Of a stretch of 50,079 bases of DNA, positions 43,300 to 50,079 are shown one piece after another; position 1 is the first letter of the stretch, and each line of letters starts with the position of its first letter. This stretch comes from Bacteroidales bacterium. Its GTDB lineage: Bacteria > Bacteroidota > Bacteroidia > Bacteroidales > VadinHA17. The notes below the pieces were generated by a model that was given only the letters and a program-made list of their open reading frames with translations, was not told where the DNA came from and made no database searches. The stretch is from assembly GCA_003157015.1 (NCBI GenBank), contig PMIJ01000207.1, positions 1 to 50,079 on the forward strand, given 5' to 3'. The position numbers were made by a program, and so were the translations under genes.

Positions 43300-44850
43300 A
43301 TGGCAAAGGTTTTGCTTATTAATTCTAACAGATTCAAACACCCATGGCCTGTAATTCCATTCGGGCTTTGTTATGTAGCCGCTTCACTGGAAACAAATGG
43401 AAATCACCGTGTCTGTTTTCTCGATTTGTGTTTTTCATCGGATTGTGAACAGGATATTAAGAATTCAATACGGAATTTTGTCCCTGATGTAATTGGGATC
43501 AGTATAAGAAATATTGATGATACCGGCGGCTATAATGTCCATTTTTTGCTGGAAGATGTTAAAAATGATGTCATTGATTATTGTAAGAGAGAATTCAATG
43601 GTCCCATCGTTATAGGTGGCCCTTCAGTCGGGATAAGCGGGAGGGAAATGCTTGACTATTTTGACCTGGAATATGCTATCAGTGGAGACGGGGAGGCCGT
43701 TATGCCTGAATTCGTAAACCGTATTGAATCGGGAGAGCCCCTTGAAGGATTAAAAGGTTTGACTATCCGAAAGGGAAAATTGATTATTCAGGATGATAAA
43801 CCTTTCCGAGTTGAGGACCTTGACTCATTACCCTTTCCCAAGCCTCTTCGATACCTGGATCTGAAGCAGTATCGACGTTTTGGTTCTCCTCTGCATATAC
43901 AGACAAAAAGGGGATGTGCCTTCCGGTGTTCTTATTGCACTTACAATCAAATTGAGGGCAGCCGGTACCGCTTAAGAAATCCCAAACTCATAGCAGATGA
44001 AATAGAAATTCTTGTAAAAGAAACAGGCGTAAATCATATTGAATTTACTGACAGCACTTTTAATGTGCCCCTGGAACATACAAAAAAAGTATTGCGTGAA
44101 CTCATCTTAAAAAACCTGGACCTCAGGCTTCATACTATGGGGCTTAATCCTGGAGCTGTTGACGAAGAACTTCTGGATCTTATGAAAAGTGCAGGTTTTA
44201 ATGAAGTTGATATTGGTGCTGAATCTGCATGTGATGAAGTCCTGGAAAGCCTGGCCAAAGATTTCAAACGTATCGATATTCTTAATACTGCAAACCTTCT
44301 GAAAAGAAAAAATATTCCCGTTACATGGTTTATTATTTTTGGCGCCCTTACAGAAACACGGGAATCCGTAATTGAAACCCTTAATACTTTCGGAAACATT
44401 GCTTCAAAATGGGATATGGTATTTATCTCCACAGGTATACGTGTTTACAAAGGTGCTCCGATAGCTGACTCTATACTTGAATATAATAACGTCGTTAGCT
44501 CTGACAATTTTCTGCACCCTGTAAAAATTGAACCTTGTAAAATAAGCCTTGAGGATATTCATATAATTGCAAGAAGAACCGCTTTTCGGTTCCCCAACTT
44601 TTATTTCTACGAAAAAGAAAAAATAATTCCCGGATGGCTTCTTATAACAGGCAATTATATGCTTCGGCTCTTCCGTTCCCGGCAACCGGTATGGAGATTA
44701 CTAATATTTCTAAAAATGATTGAGAGGATTCTTGGAATCAGCCTGATAAAAAGAATTATTTCCCAGATTACAAGACGTTCAAGAATTAAGAAAAATACAA
44801 AAACAAATGGGTTTTCTCTTATCATAAATAAGTTACATTCAAATACTTAA
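43300..44850 (+). CDS. B12-binding radical SAM enzyme, operon gene 3
   Basis: A 516-residue enzyme. The N-terminal 150 residues form a cobalamin-binding-like domain (PVIPFGLCYVAASLE, then IVIGGPSVGIS, ISGDGEAVMPEF). The radical SAM core has CAFRCSYC (CxxxCxxC at about 206-213) after HIQTKRG, followed by IEFTDSTFNVPLEHTKK and VDIGAESACDEVLESL. The last 70 residues are basic and hydrophobic (WLLITGNYMLRLFRS) and may sit on a membrane. Class-B enzymes methylate or rearrange unactivated carbons, often in lipids and natural products. Two bases separate it from the SDR and four from the methyltransferase. Confidence 0.85.
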   Translation: MAKVLLINSNRFKHPWPVIPFGLCYVAASLETNGNHRVCFLDLCFSSDCEQDIKNSIRNFVPDVIGISIRNIDDTGGYNVHFLLEDVKNDVIDYCKREFNGPIVIGGPSVGISGREMLDYFDLEYAISGDGEAVMPEFVNRIESGEPLEGLKGLTIRKGKLIIQDDKPFRVEDLDSLPFPKPLRYLDLKQYRRFGSPLHIQTKRGCAFRCSYCTYNQIEGSRYRLRNPKLIADEIEILVKETGVNHIEFTDSTFNVPLEHTKKVLRELILKNLDLRLHTMGLNPGAVDEELLDLMKSAGFNEVDIGAESACDEVLESLAKDFKRIDILNTANLLKRKNIPVTWFIIFGALTETRESVIETLNTFGNIASKWDMVFISTGIRVYKGAPIADSILEYNNVVSSDNFLHPVKIEPCKISLEDIHIIARRTAFRFPNFYFYEKEKIIPGWLLITGNYMLRLFRSRQPVWRLLIFLKMIERILGISLIKRIISQITRRSRIKKNTKTNGFSLIINKLHSNT

Positions 44851-44854
44851 TAAA

Positions 44855-45664
44855 ATGCAGAAAGTATCTGAAGAAATATATAGTCAGATAAATAATGACA
44901 TTTATAAAACTGAAGGAAACAGATGGTGGGATGAAGACTTCTCACTGAATCTGATTAAAACATTATATAACCCTTTCCGTGTAGATTATATAAAAAAAAC
45001 AATTGAAAAACTTAAAATATCATCAGAAGTAATAAATGCGCTTGAAGTTGGTTGTGGCGGGGGGATATTATCTGAAGAGTTAGCAAAGTTGGGTTTATTA
45101 ACTACCGGTATTGACCCTTCTGAACAATCATTAAACAGCGCTATAAACCATGCAAAAGAAAGCAATCTGATAATAAATTATGAGAAGGGTGCCGGGGAGA
45201 CTCTTCCATTTCCGAACAATTCTTTCGATGTCATAATTTGTTGCGATGTGCTGGAACATGTTCGTGATTTACCTAAAGTGATTTCTGAAATTTCACGTGT
45301 GTTGAAAAGTGGGGGCATTTTTATATATGACACTTTCAATCGTACATTTTTCAGCAAAATAAGCGCTATCAAAATATTACAGGAATGGAAGCGATGGGCA
45401 ATAATGCCACCCGATCTTCACGTTTGGGAAATGTTTATCAGACCTGAGGAATTAAGATCACTGCTGAAAGAAAATGAATTGATATGGAAAGAACACCATG
45501 GAATAAAACCAAAAATTTCGTACATTAAGATGCTTCATTATCTTCACAAAAGAGCTATCGGGGAATTGACTTATGTGGAATTTGGAAAGAAATTTCAAAT
45601 GGTTGAAAGCGACAATACCCAAATGATGTATATGGGACATGCTGTCAAATCATTTTCCCTTTAG
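44855..45664 (+). CDS. UbiG-like SAM methyltransferase, operon gene 4
   Basis: A 269-residue class-I methyltransferase. Motif I is LEVGCGGGILSEELAKLG, the acidic residue follows in TGIDPSEQ, motif IV is FDVIICCDVLEHV and the final motif LKSGGIFIYDTFN. Overall arrangement matches UbiG, the O-methyltransferase of ubiquinone synthesis, but Bacteroidota normally make menaquinone, so a different phenol or hydroxy substrate is likely. The gene ends on the opposite strand of the Nramp-like gene, with a 15-base convergent overlap. Confidence 0.87.
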   Translation: MQKVSEEIYSQINNDIYKTEGNRWWDEDFSLNLIKTLYNPFRVDYIKKTIEKLKISSEVINALEVGCGGGILSEELAKLGLLTTGIDPSEQSLNSAINHAKESNLIINYEKGAGETLPFPNNSFDVIICCDVLEHVRDLPKVISEISRVLKSGGIFIYDTFNRTFFSKISAIKILQEWKRWAIMPPDLHVWEMFIRPEELRSLLKENELIWKEHHGIKPKISYIKMLHYLHKRAIGELTYVEFGKKFQMVESDNTQMMYMGHAVKSFSL

Positions 45665-46945
45665 TTGCATATAGATCAGAATAACGCCGGCAATAGTCAT
45701 TAGGCCTAATGCGGCAAAACCAAGAATATTAGATATTATCCCGTTTGTATTTTTACCCATTATTTTTTTATTGTTTGAAATATGGAGAATGAGAACAATT
45801 AAAACAGGAGCTGTCAGTCCATAGAGAATGGCTGAATATATCAGTGCTTTAATCGGGGAAACGCCAATGTAATTCAACGAGAGCCCCAGGATCAATGAAA
45901 TGGCAATAATGAGATAAAATGCTTTTGCTTTTGGGAATTTCTTATCTAATCCTTCTTTCCATCCAAATGATTCTGTGACGATGTAGGAAAGTGAACCACT
46001 CAAAACAGGAATAGCTAATAGTCCTGTACCTATAACTCCAACAGCAAAAAGTAAATATGCTGCATTACCCGCTAATGGCTTCAATGCCTGAGCTGCCTGT
46101 TCTACTGTGTCAATCTGATGAATACCCCCATTAAATAAAACCGATCCTGTAGTCAGAATAATAAAGAACATAACAAGATTTGAAAATAACATTCCAAAAT
46201 CTACATCTTTCCGCATCTCGTTTATTATTCTTTTATTAACCACTAAATCCTTTTTCATTTTCTTTTTGTCTTCCACTTCCATTGTTGCCTGCCAGAAGAA
46301 CAGATATGGTGAAATGGTGGTTCCAAGAATAGCAACAAGTATACTGATAAAGTCCTTATCAAACCTTATTGTCGGGATAAATGTGGCTTTCAAAACCTTC
46401 ACCCAGTCTTGCTTATATAAAAATGGAACGATCAGATAAACCAAAAGAACGAGACAAAGATATTTCAGAACACTGGCAATTTTTTGATATGGCAAATAAA
46501 TAATTAATGATAAAAGAGTTATGGTAAATCCTATGCTGAAATAAGTTGCTTTTATTGAAGGGAACAATAGATTTCCCACAGCCCCCATTCCGGCAATATC
46601 GGCTCCAATATTCATTACAATAGCCGGAAAACTAAACAGCAACATAAGGTATAAAACAGGTTTTGAATAGTTAGTTTTAAGGGTTCCTGCCAATCCTTGG
46701 GATGTGACCAGACCTATTCTGGCACACATTTCCTGGATAGAAGCCATGAGTGGAAATGTAATAAGTGCTGTCCAGAGAGTTGTAAGTGCATATGCAGCCC
46801 CGGCCTGTGAATAAGTTGCTATTCCTGAAGGGTCATCATCACTCGCACCTGTAACCAGACCAGGGCCAAGTATTTTCCAGAAACGAGCAAGTTTTGATGA
46901 CTTTTTATCAGTATGCTGACTTTTATTACCTGAGGTAGTCTTCAT
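45650..46945 (-). CDS. Nramp-family divalent-metal transporter, non-canonical motifs
   Basis: A 431-residue membrane protein with about 11 hydrophobic helices. The ATG at 46945 overlaps the tcdA stop as TAATG, favouring it over the upstream ATG at 46990. The helix-1 site is DDDPSGIATYSQAG, where standard Nramp transporters have DPGN, and the helix-6 region is TTISPYLFFWQA, lacking the usual MPH. Because these residues shape metal choice (Mn, Fe versus Mg or others), the cargo is uncertain. Co-transcribed with tcdA. Confidence 0.82.
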   Translation of the reverse strand: MKTTSGNKSQHTDKKSSKLARFWKILGPGLVTGASDDDPSGIATYSQAGAAYALTTLWTALITFPLMASIQEMCARIGLVTSQGLAGTLKTNYSKPVLYLMLLFSFPAIVMNIGADIAGMGAVGNLLFPSIKATYFSIGFTITLLSLIIYLPYQKIASVLKYLCLVLLVYLIVPFLYKQDWVKVLKATFIPTIRFDKDFISILVAILGTTISPYLFFWQATMEVEDKKKMKKDLVVNKRIINEMRKDVDFGMLFSNLVMFFIILTTGSVLFNGGIHQIDTVEQAAQALKPLAGNAAYLLFAVGVIGTGLLAIPVLSGSLSYIVTESFGWKEGLDKKFPKAKAFYLIIAISLILGLSLNYIGVSPIKALIYSAILYGLTAPVLIVLILHISNNKKIMGKNTNGIISNILGFAALGLMTIAGVILIYMQLKGK

Positions 46946-47667
46946 TATCTTGAGATGCAAGCTAAATCGCGTAAAACAACTGATGCACATGCTATTCCAA
47001 ATGCCGCAGGCATATATGAGATTGTTCCGACAATGGATGCTTTGTTCTGTTCGCCATTCGTGGCAATTATTTTTTCTTTATCAATCACCTCCGTAGAATA
47101 GACAGCAGTAAAACCTTCCCTGATCCCCAGCCGGTGAAGCCGTTTTCGCAATATCCGGGCGAGAGAACAGTCAGTTGTTTCCGATATATCAGAAATATTT
47201 ACCCTGGCAGGGTCAAATTTACCACCTGCCCCCATGGAGCTTACAAGAGGAAGGTTTCTTTGCAAACTGTGAAAAATAAGAAATATTTTGGGGGATAATG
47301 TGTCGATAGCGTCAACCACATAATCATAGTTCATGCTAAGAATCTCTATCATCCGGTCATCTTTAATATACTCCTGTATGACAGTGAGCTTAATATCAGG
47401 GTTTATGTCCAGTATTCTTTGTCCCATTACCTCCGCTTTTGCCAATCCCTCAGTACTTTTGAGTGCAGGCAACTGTCTGTTCCTGTTAGTAGGGTGGACA
47501 TTGTCTCCATCAACAATTGTCATAGACCCTACTCCGGCCCTGCAAATCATCTCTGCAGCCCAGGAACCCACTCCTCCCAGCCCAACAACAAGCACACTGG
47601 AGTTTTTAAGTTTCTTCAGTTTCTCCTCATCCAGGAGTAGTTCTGTCCTTGTCAGCCAGTCAGTCAT
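46945..47667 (-). CDS. tcdA: tRNA threonylcarbamoyladenosine dehydratase
   Basis: A 240-residue ThiF/E1-like enzyme. It adenylates t6A in tRNA and closes it to the cyclic form ct6A at position 37. Conserved are the Rossmann VVGLGGVGSWAAEM, the NRNRQLPAL segment, VVDAIDTLSPK, and the Cys-containing DCSLARILRKRLHR. The C-terminal segment GTISYMPAAFGIACASVVL is standard. It is 1 base overlapped with the Nramp-like gene. The upstream spacer (47668-47762) contains a degenerate ACAGAG repeat. Confidence 0.9.
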   Translation of the reverse strand: MTDWLTRTELLLDEEKLKKLKNSSVLVVGLGGVGSWAAEMICRAGVGSMTIVDGDNVHPTNRNRQLPALKSTEGLAKAEVMGQRILDINPDIKLTVIQEYIKDDRMIEILSMNYDYVVDAIDTLSPKIFLIFHSLQRNLPLVSSMGAGGKFDPARVNISDISETTDCSLARILRKRLHRLGIREGFTAVYSTEVIDKEKIIATNGEQNKASIVGTISYMPAAFGIACASVVLRDLACISR

Positions 47668-47712
47668 AATGGATCATTTAATTTGCAGAATAATATAACA
47701 AATTTATTATTA

Positions 47713-47738
47713 ACCACGGAGTTACACAGAGTTACCTT
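47713..47738. repeat. degenerate ACAGAG-type intergenic repeat
   Basis: ACCACGGAGTTACACAGAG followed by TTACC: two units with a 10-11 base rhythm. Resembles the inverted pair at 33985-34130. It lies between tcdA and the TatD-family gene. Confidence 0.45.
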
Positions 47739-47762
47739 TTTTATACTATGTGAAACTCCTTA

Positions 47763-48461
47763 TTAACCAGTGGTTAAAAGAGAATCATAATTAAAAAACG
47801 ATTTAAAGTTATTAAGTAAACTTGTTTTTAACTCATCAACGTCTAAATCAAGATCTGTTGCAACTTTTAAGTAAATATTTCTTATATCTGCTTCTGCACC
47901 ATCGGTTTCAAGAAATATCCTGTTTATCGGCAAACTTCTTAACAACTCACCAGATTCGGGTTTAAGAGCAAAATCAAACCAGAGTGAAAGATACATCCCT
48001 TTCGCTAAAAGCTGACCTGCCAGTTCCCTGTTACCTCTGAAGCCATGGACAAGCCATGGCATCCTGGGTTTTAGTTTTTTTTGAACTGACAAAAGCTCAT
48101 CCCATGCTCTTACACAATGAATGATAACAGGCTTTTCTGTTTCTTCCGAAATAGCTACTTGTTCTTCAAAGGCGATTCTCTGTATCAGCATTGAAGGCCC
48201 TCTAAGCCTGTCAAAACCGGCTTCCCCGATAGCTATAATTTCAGGATTAATGACTGAATTTGCAACCGAGATCAGAAGTTGTCTGTGATTTCCTTCATTA
48301 AGGAACCATGGATGTATCCCGTAAGTGTATGCAACACCGGCAAGAGCAACAGGTGATTTTTCTTCGTGTGCCATCAGGCTTTCGAGGATAAATACTCCGG
48401 AAGCTGGCGATCCGCCATGAACATGGATATCAATATAATCTCCGGGTAACGGAAGGTACAT
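47763..48461 (-). CDS. TatD-family metal-dependent hydrolase
   Basis: A 232-residue TIM-barrel hydrolase. Metal ligands are in place: DIHVHG near the start, AIGEAGFDRL, PVIIHCVRAWDELL, WLVHGFRG and the final Asp in FLETDGAE. This family includes 3'-5' DNA exonucleases involved in repair and possibly tRNA/DNA turnover. It is slightly shorter than typical TatD (about 260). Five bases separate it from the gltX stop, so the two are likely co-transcribed. Confidence 0.87.
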   Translation of the reverse strand: MYLPLPGDYIDIHVHGGSPASGVFILESLMAHEEKSPVALAGVAYTYGIHPWFLNEGNHRQLLISVANSVINPEIIAIGEAGFDRLRGPSMLIQRIAFEEQVAISEETEKPVIIHCVRAWDELLSVQKKLKPRMPWLVHGFRGNRELAGQLLAKGMYLSLWFDFALKPESGELLRSLPINRIFLETDGAEADIRNIYLKVATDLDLDVDELKTSLLNNFKSFFNYDSLLTTG

Positions 48462-48466
48462 CTTTT

Positions 48467-49975
48467 CTATTTACCTAACATAGTGATTCCTTGATCAATG
48501 CGTCGAAGGGTTTCGTCTTTCCCGATCCAGCTTATAATATCAAACATATGAGGACCCTTTAATGCTCCGACTATTACAAGTCTGAAAGCGTTCATAATGG
48601 CCCCGGTATTATAATTATTTTTCTCGATCCAGCCTTTGATAATCTCCTCTGTTGATGAAGCGGAAAAATCACTTATTGTCGCAAGCAAAGATCTTAGTTC
48701 TTTAAGTAGAATGGCAGAATCCTCCTTCCACCGTTTTTTAACAGCTTCCTGATCATATGTTTCAGGGGGGTTAAAAAAGAAATCCGTCTGCTCCCAGATA
48801 TCTTTCACAAAACTTACCCTCTCTTTAACAAGACCGATAAGTGTTTCCAGCCTGATTATATCAATCTGGTGACCCTGGGCTCGCAAAAACTCTCTGAATT
48901 CCAGGGCAAGCTGGTTATTTGTTTTTTTCTGAAGGTATTGGTGGTTAAACCATTTTGCTTTTTCAGGGTCAAACCTGGAGCCCGATTTGCCAACCCTCTC
49001 AATTGAAAAGGCATCGATCAGTTCATCCATTGAAAATATTTCCTGTTCAGTTCCAGGATTCCATCCTAATAATGCAATCATATTTATAAATGCTTCGGGA
49101 TAATACCCATCTTCGCGATAGCCTTTTGCTGTATCGCCATATGGCCAGTAAAGAGGAAATACCGGGAATCCCATCTTATCACCGTCGCGTTTGCTTAACT
49201 TGCCTTTCCCATCTGGTTTCAGAAGCAATGGAAGATGTGCAAAAAGAGGTGGCGTCCAGCCGAACGACAGGTAGATCATAATATGAAGAGGCAGGGAAGG
49301 TAGCCATTCTTCCCCGCGGATTACATGGCTGATCTTCATCACATGATCATCAACTATGTGTGCAAGATGATATGTCGGCATACCGTCAGATTTGAATAAA
49401 ACCTTATCATCGAGAGTTGCGGTATTTACAACAATATGCCCGCGGATAATATCATCAAAGTGAATATCCTCATTATGAGGCATCCTGTAGCGGATGACGT
49501 AAGGTTCCCCTTTTTCGATCTTTTCTCTCCATTCAGTTTCCTCCAAAGAGACCGAATTACTTAGTTTATTCCTGACATCAGCGTTATAAATAAATGTTTT
49601 CCCAGCCTTCTCTGATTCGTTTCTGAGAGATTCAAGTTTTTCGGAAGTATCAAAAGCATAATATGCATCGCCTTTATCTATAAGAATATCTGCGTATTGT
49701 CTGTAAACATCCTTCTTGTCACTTTGTCGGTATGGTTCATAGTTTCCTCCCTCCCGGATCCCTTCATCAACGATTATACCGCACCACTTAAGCGCTTCCA
49801 TTATATATTCCTCGGCTCCTTCAACGAATCTTGTCTGGTCTGTGTCCTCTATCCTTAAAATAAAAGTCCCGCCATTTTTCCTGGCAAACAGGTAATTATA
49901 AAGTGCAGTCCTGACGCCTCCTATATGCAGGGGACCTGTGGGACTTGGAGCAAAACGCACTCTCACTTTTTCCAT
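48467..49975 (-). CDS. gltX: glutamyl-tRNA synthetase
   Basis: A 502-residue class-I aminoacyl-tRNA synthetase charging tRNA-Glu. The HIGH motif is in FAPSPTGPLHIGG, the KMSKS equivalent is KLSKRDGD, and the C-terminal anticodon-binding helical region is complete. The start at 49975 (MEKVRVRFAP) gives the normal length; the ATG 21 codons upstream adds an atypical tail. It heads a run of housekeeping genes and the upstream 100 bases hold the right-hand edge repeat. Confidence 0.96.
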   Translation of the reverse strand: MEKVRVRFAPSPTGPLHIGGVRTALYNYLFARKNGGTFILRIEDTDQTRFVEGAEEYIMEALKWCGIIVDEGIREGGNYEPYRQSDKKDVYRQYADILIDKGDAYYAFDTSEKLESLRNESEKAGKTFIYNADVRNKLSNSVSLEETEWREKIEKGEPYVIRYRMPHNEDIHFDDIIRGHIVVNTATLDDKVLFKSDGMPTYHLAHIVDDHVMKISHVIRGEEWLPSLPLHIMIYLSFGWTPPLFAHLPLLLKPDGKGKLSKRDGDKMGFPVFPLYWPYGDTAKGYREDGYYPEAFINMIALLGWNPGTEQEIFSMDELIDAFSIERVGKSGSRFDPEKAKWFNHQYLQKKTNNQLALEFREFLRAQGHQIDIIRLETLIGLVKERVSFVKDIWEQTDFFFNPPETYDQEAVKKRWKEDSAILLKELRSLLATISDFSASSTEEIIKGWIEKNNYNTGAIMNAFRLVIVGALKGPHMFDIISWIGKDETLRRIDQGITMLGK

Positions 49976-50056
49976 ATTATGCTTTAATCTGTTATCTGAT
50001 ATGCAAATATAGACAAACCCATTCAGATATAATACCATAACTAAAATCAGGTTTTG

Positions 50057-50076
50057 AATTAGTAGTGATGCGTTAA
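50057..50076 (-). repeat. edge inverted repeat, right copy
   Basis: Partner of the copy at 7-26, inverted, 18 of 20 identical. It lies about 85 bases upstream of gltX, so it could also overlap regulatory sequence. Confidence 0.45.
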
Positions 50077-50079
50077 CTT

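Noticed and set aside
44855..45664. True ubiquinone UbiG
   Set aside because: The other ubi genes are absent from the window, and Bacteroidota normally use menaquinone, so the gene name is not given.
1..50079. CRISPR arrays, tRNA or rRNA genes, prophage or IS elements
   Set aside because: Scanning by eye found no regular spacer repeats, no cloverleaf-type sequences and no transposase or phage structural genes.

Overview
The window looks like a piece of a Bacteroidota (Bacteroidales-type) chromosome. The reasons are a TonB-dependent receptor with a carboxypeptidase-regulatory N-terminus, a trypsin-like protease ending in a type IX secretion (T9SS) sorting tail, many secreted or lipoprotein sugar enzymes, AT-rich spacers, and -7 elements of the Bacteroidota form TAnnTTTG. 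No rRNA, tRNA, CRISPR array, phage module or intact insertion sequence was seen, and no recognisable transcription regulator. The closely matching inverted 20-mers at the two edges suggest the window may be a whole assembly contig that stopped at a repeat.

Layout. 1-4.4 kb: an SRPBCC protein, a MacB/FtsX-type ABC permease and a small membrane protein. 4.4-11.4 kb: a TonB receptor, a periplasmic serine hydrolase, a secreted protein made of five copies of an unrecognised ~130-residue repeat, and a small one-helix membrane protein. 11.5-20.5 kb: a tautomerase, a C45/phospholipase-B-like Ntn hydrolase, a FISUMP-domain gene relic, a secreted Fn3-like protein, a secreted TIM-barrel sugar isomerase, two Tat-exported Gfo/Idh/MocA dehydrogenases, a C1 peptidase, a broken GyrI-like gene and a Qnr-like pentapeptide-repeat protein. 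20.8-30.7 kb: acetyl-CoA synthetase, a CBM9-like protein, DUF4342 and DUF2934 proteins, two small lysozyme-like proteins, a kelch protein, a secreted nitrilase, an orphan and a GH26 lipoprotein. 30.7-40 kb: a T9SS-type serine protease, a small lipoprotein, an FMN-binding protein, two tandem Tat-exported TIM-barrel isomerases, a GH2 lipoprotein and a creatininase-family protein. 40.2-45.7 kb: a very tight four-gene operon (Fe-S/FAD oxidoreductase, thioester-reductase-like SDR, B12-binding radical SAM enzyme, UbiG-like methyltransferase). 45.6-50 kb: housekeeping genes on the minus strand (Nramp-like transporter, tcdA, TatD-family hydrolase, gltX).

How they may work together. The exported dehydrogenases, three exported TIM-barrel isomerases or lyases, GH2 and GH26 enzymes and the CBM9-like protein fit envelope breakdown of plant-type glycosides, possibly by an oxidation-elimination (3-keto-sugar) route rather than plain hydrolysis; this is inference. 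The most system-like unexplained unit is the 40.2-45.7 kb operon, whose enzyme set suggests synthesis of a modified acyl- or isoprenoid-type product that cannot be named from sequence.
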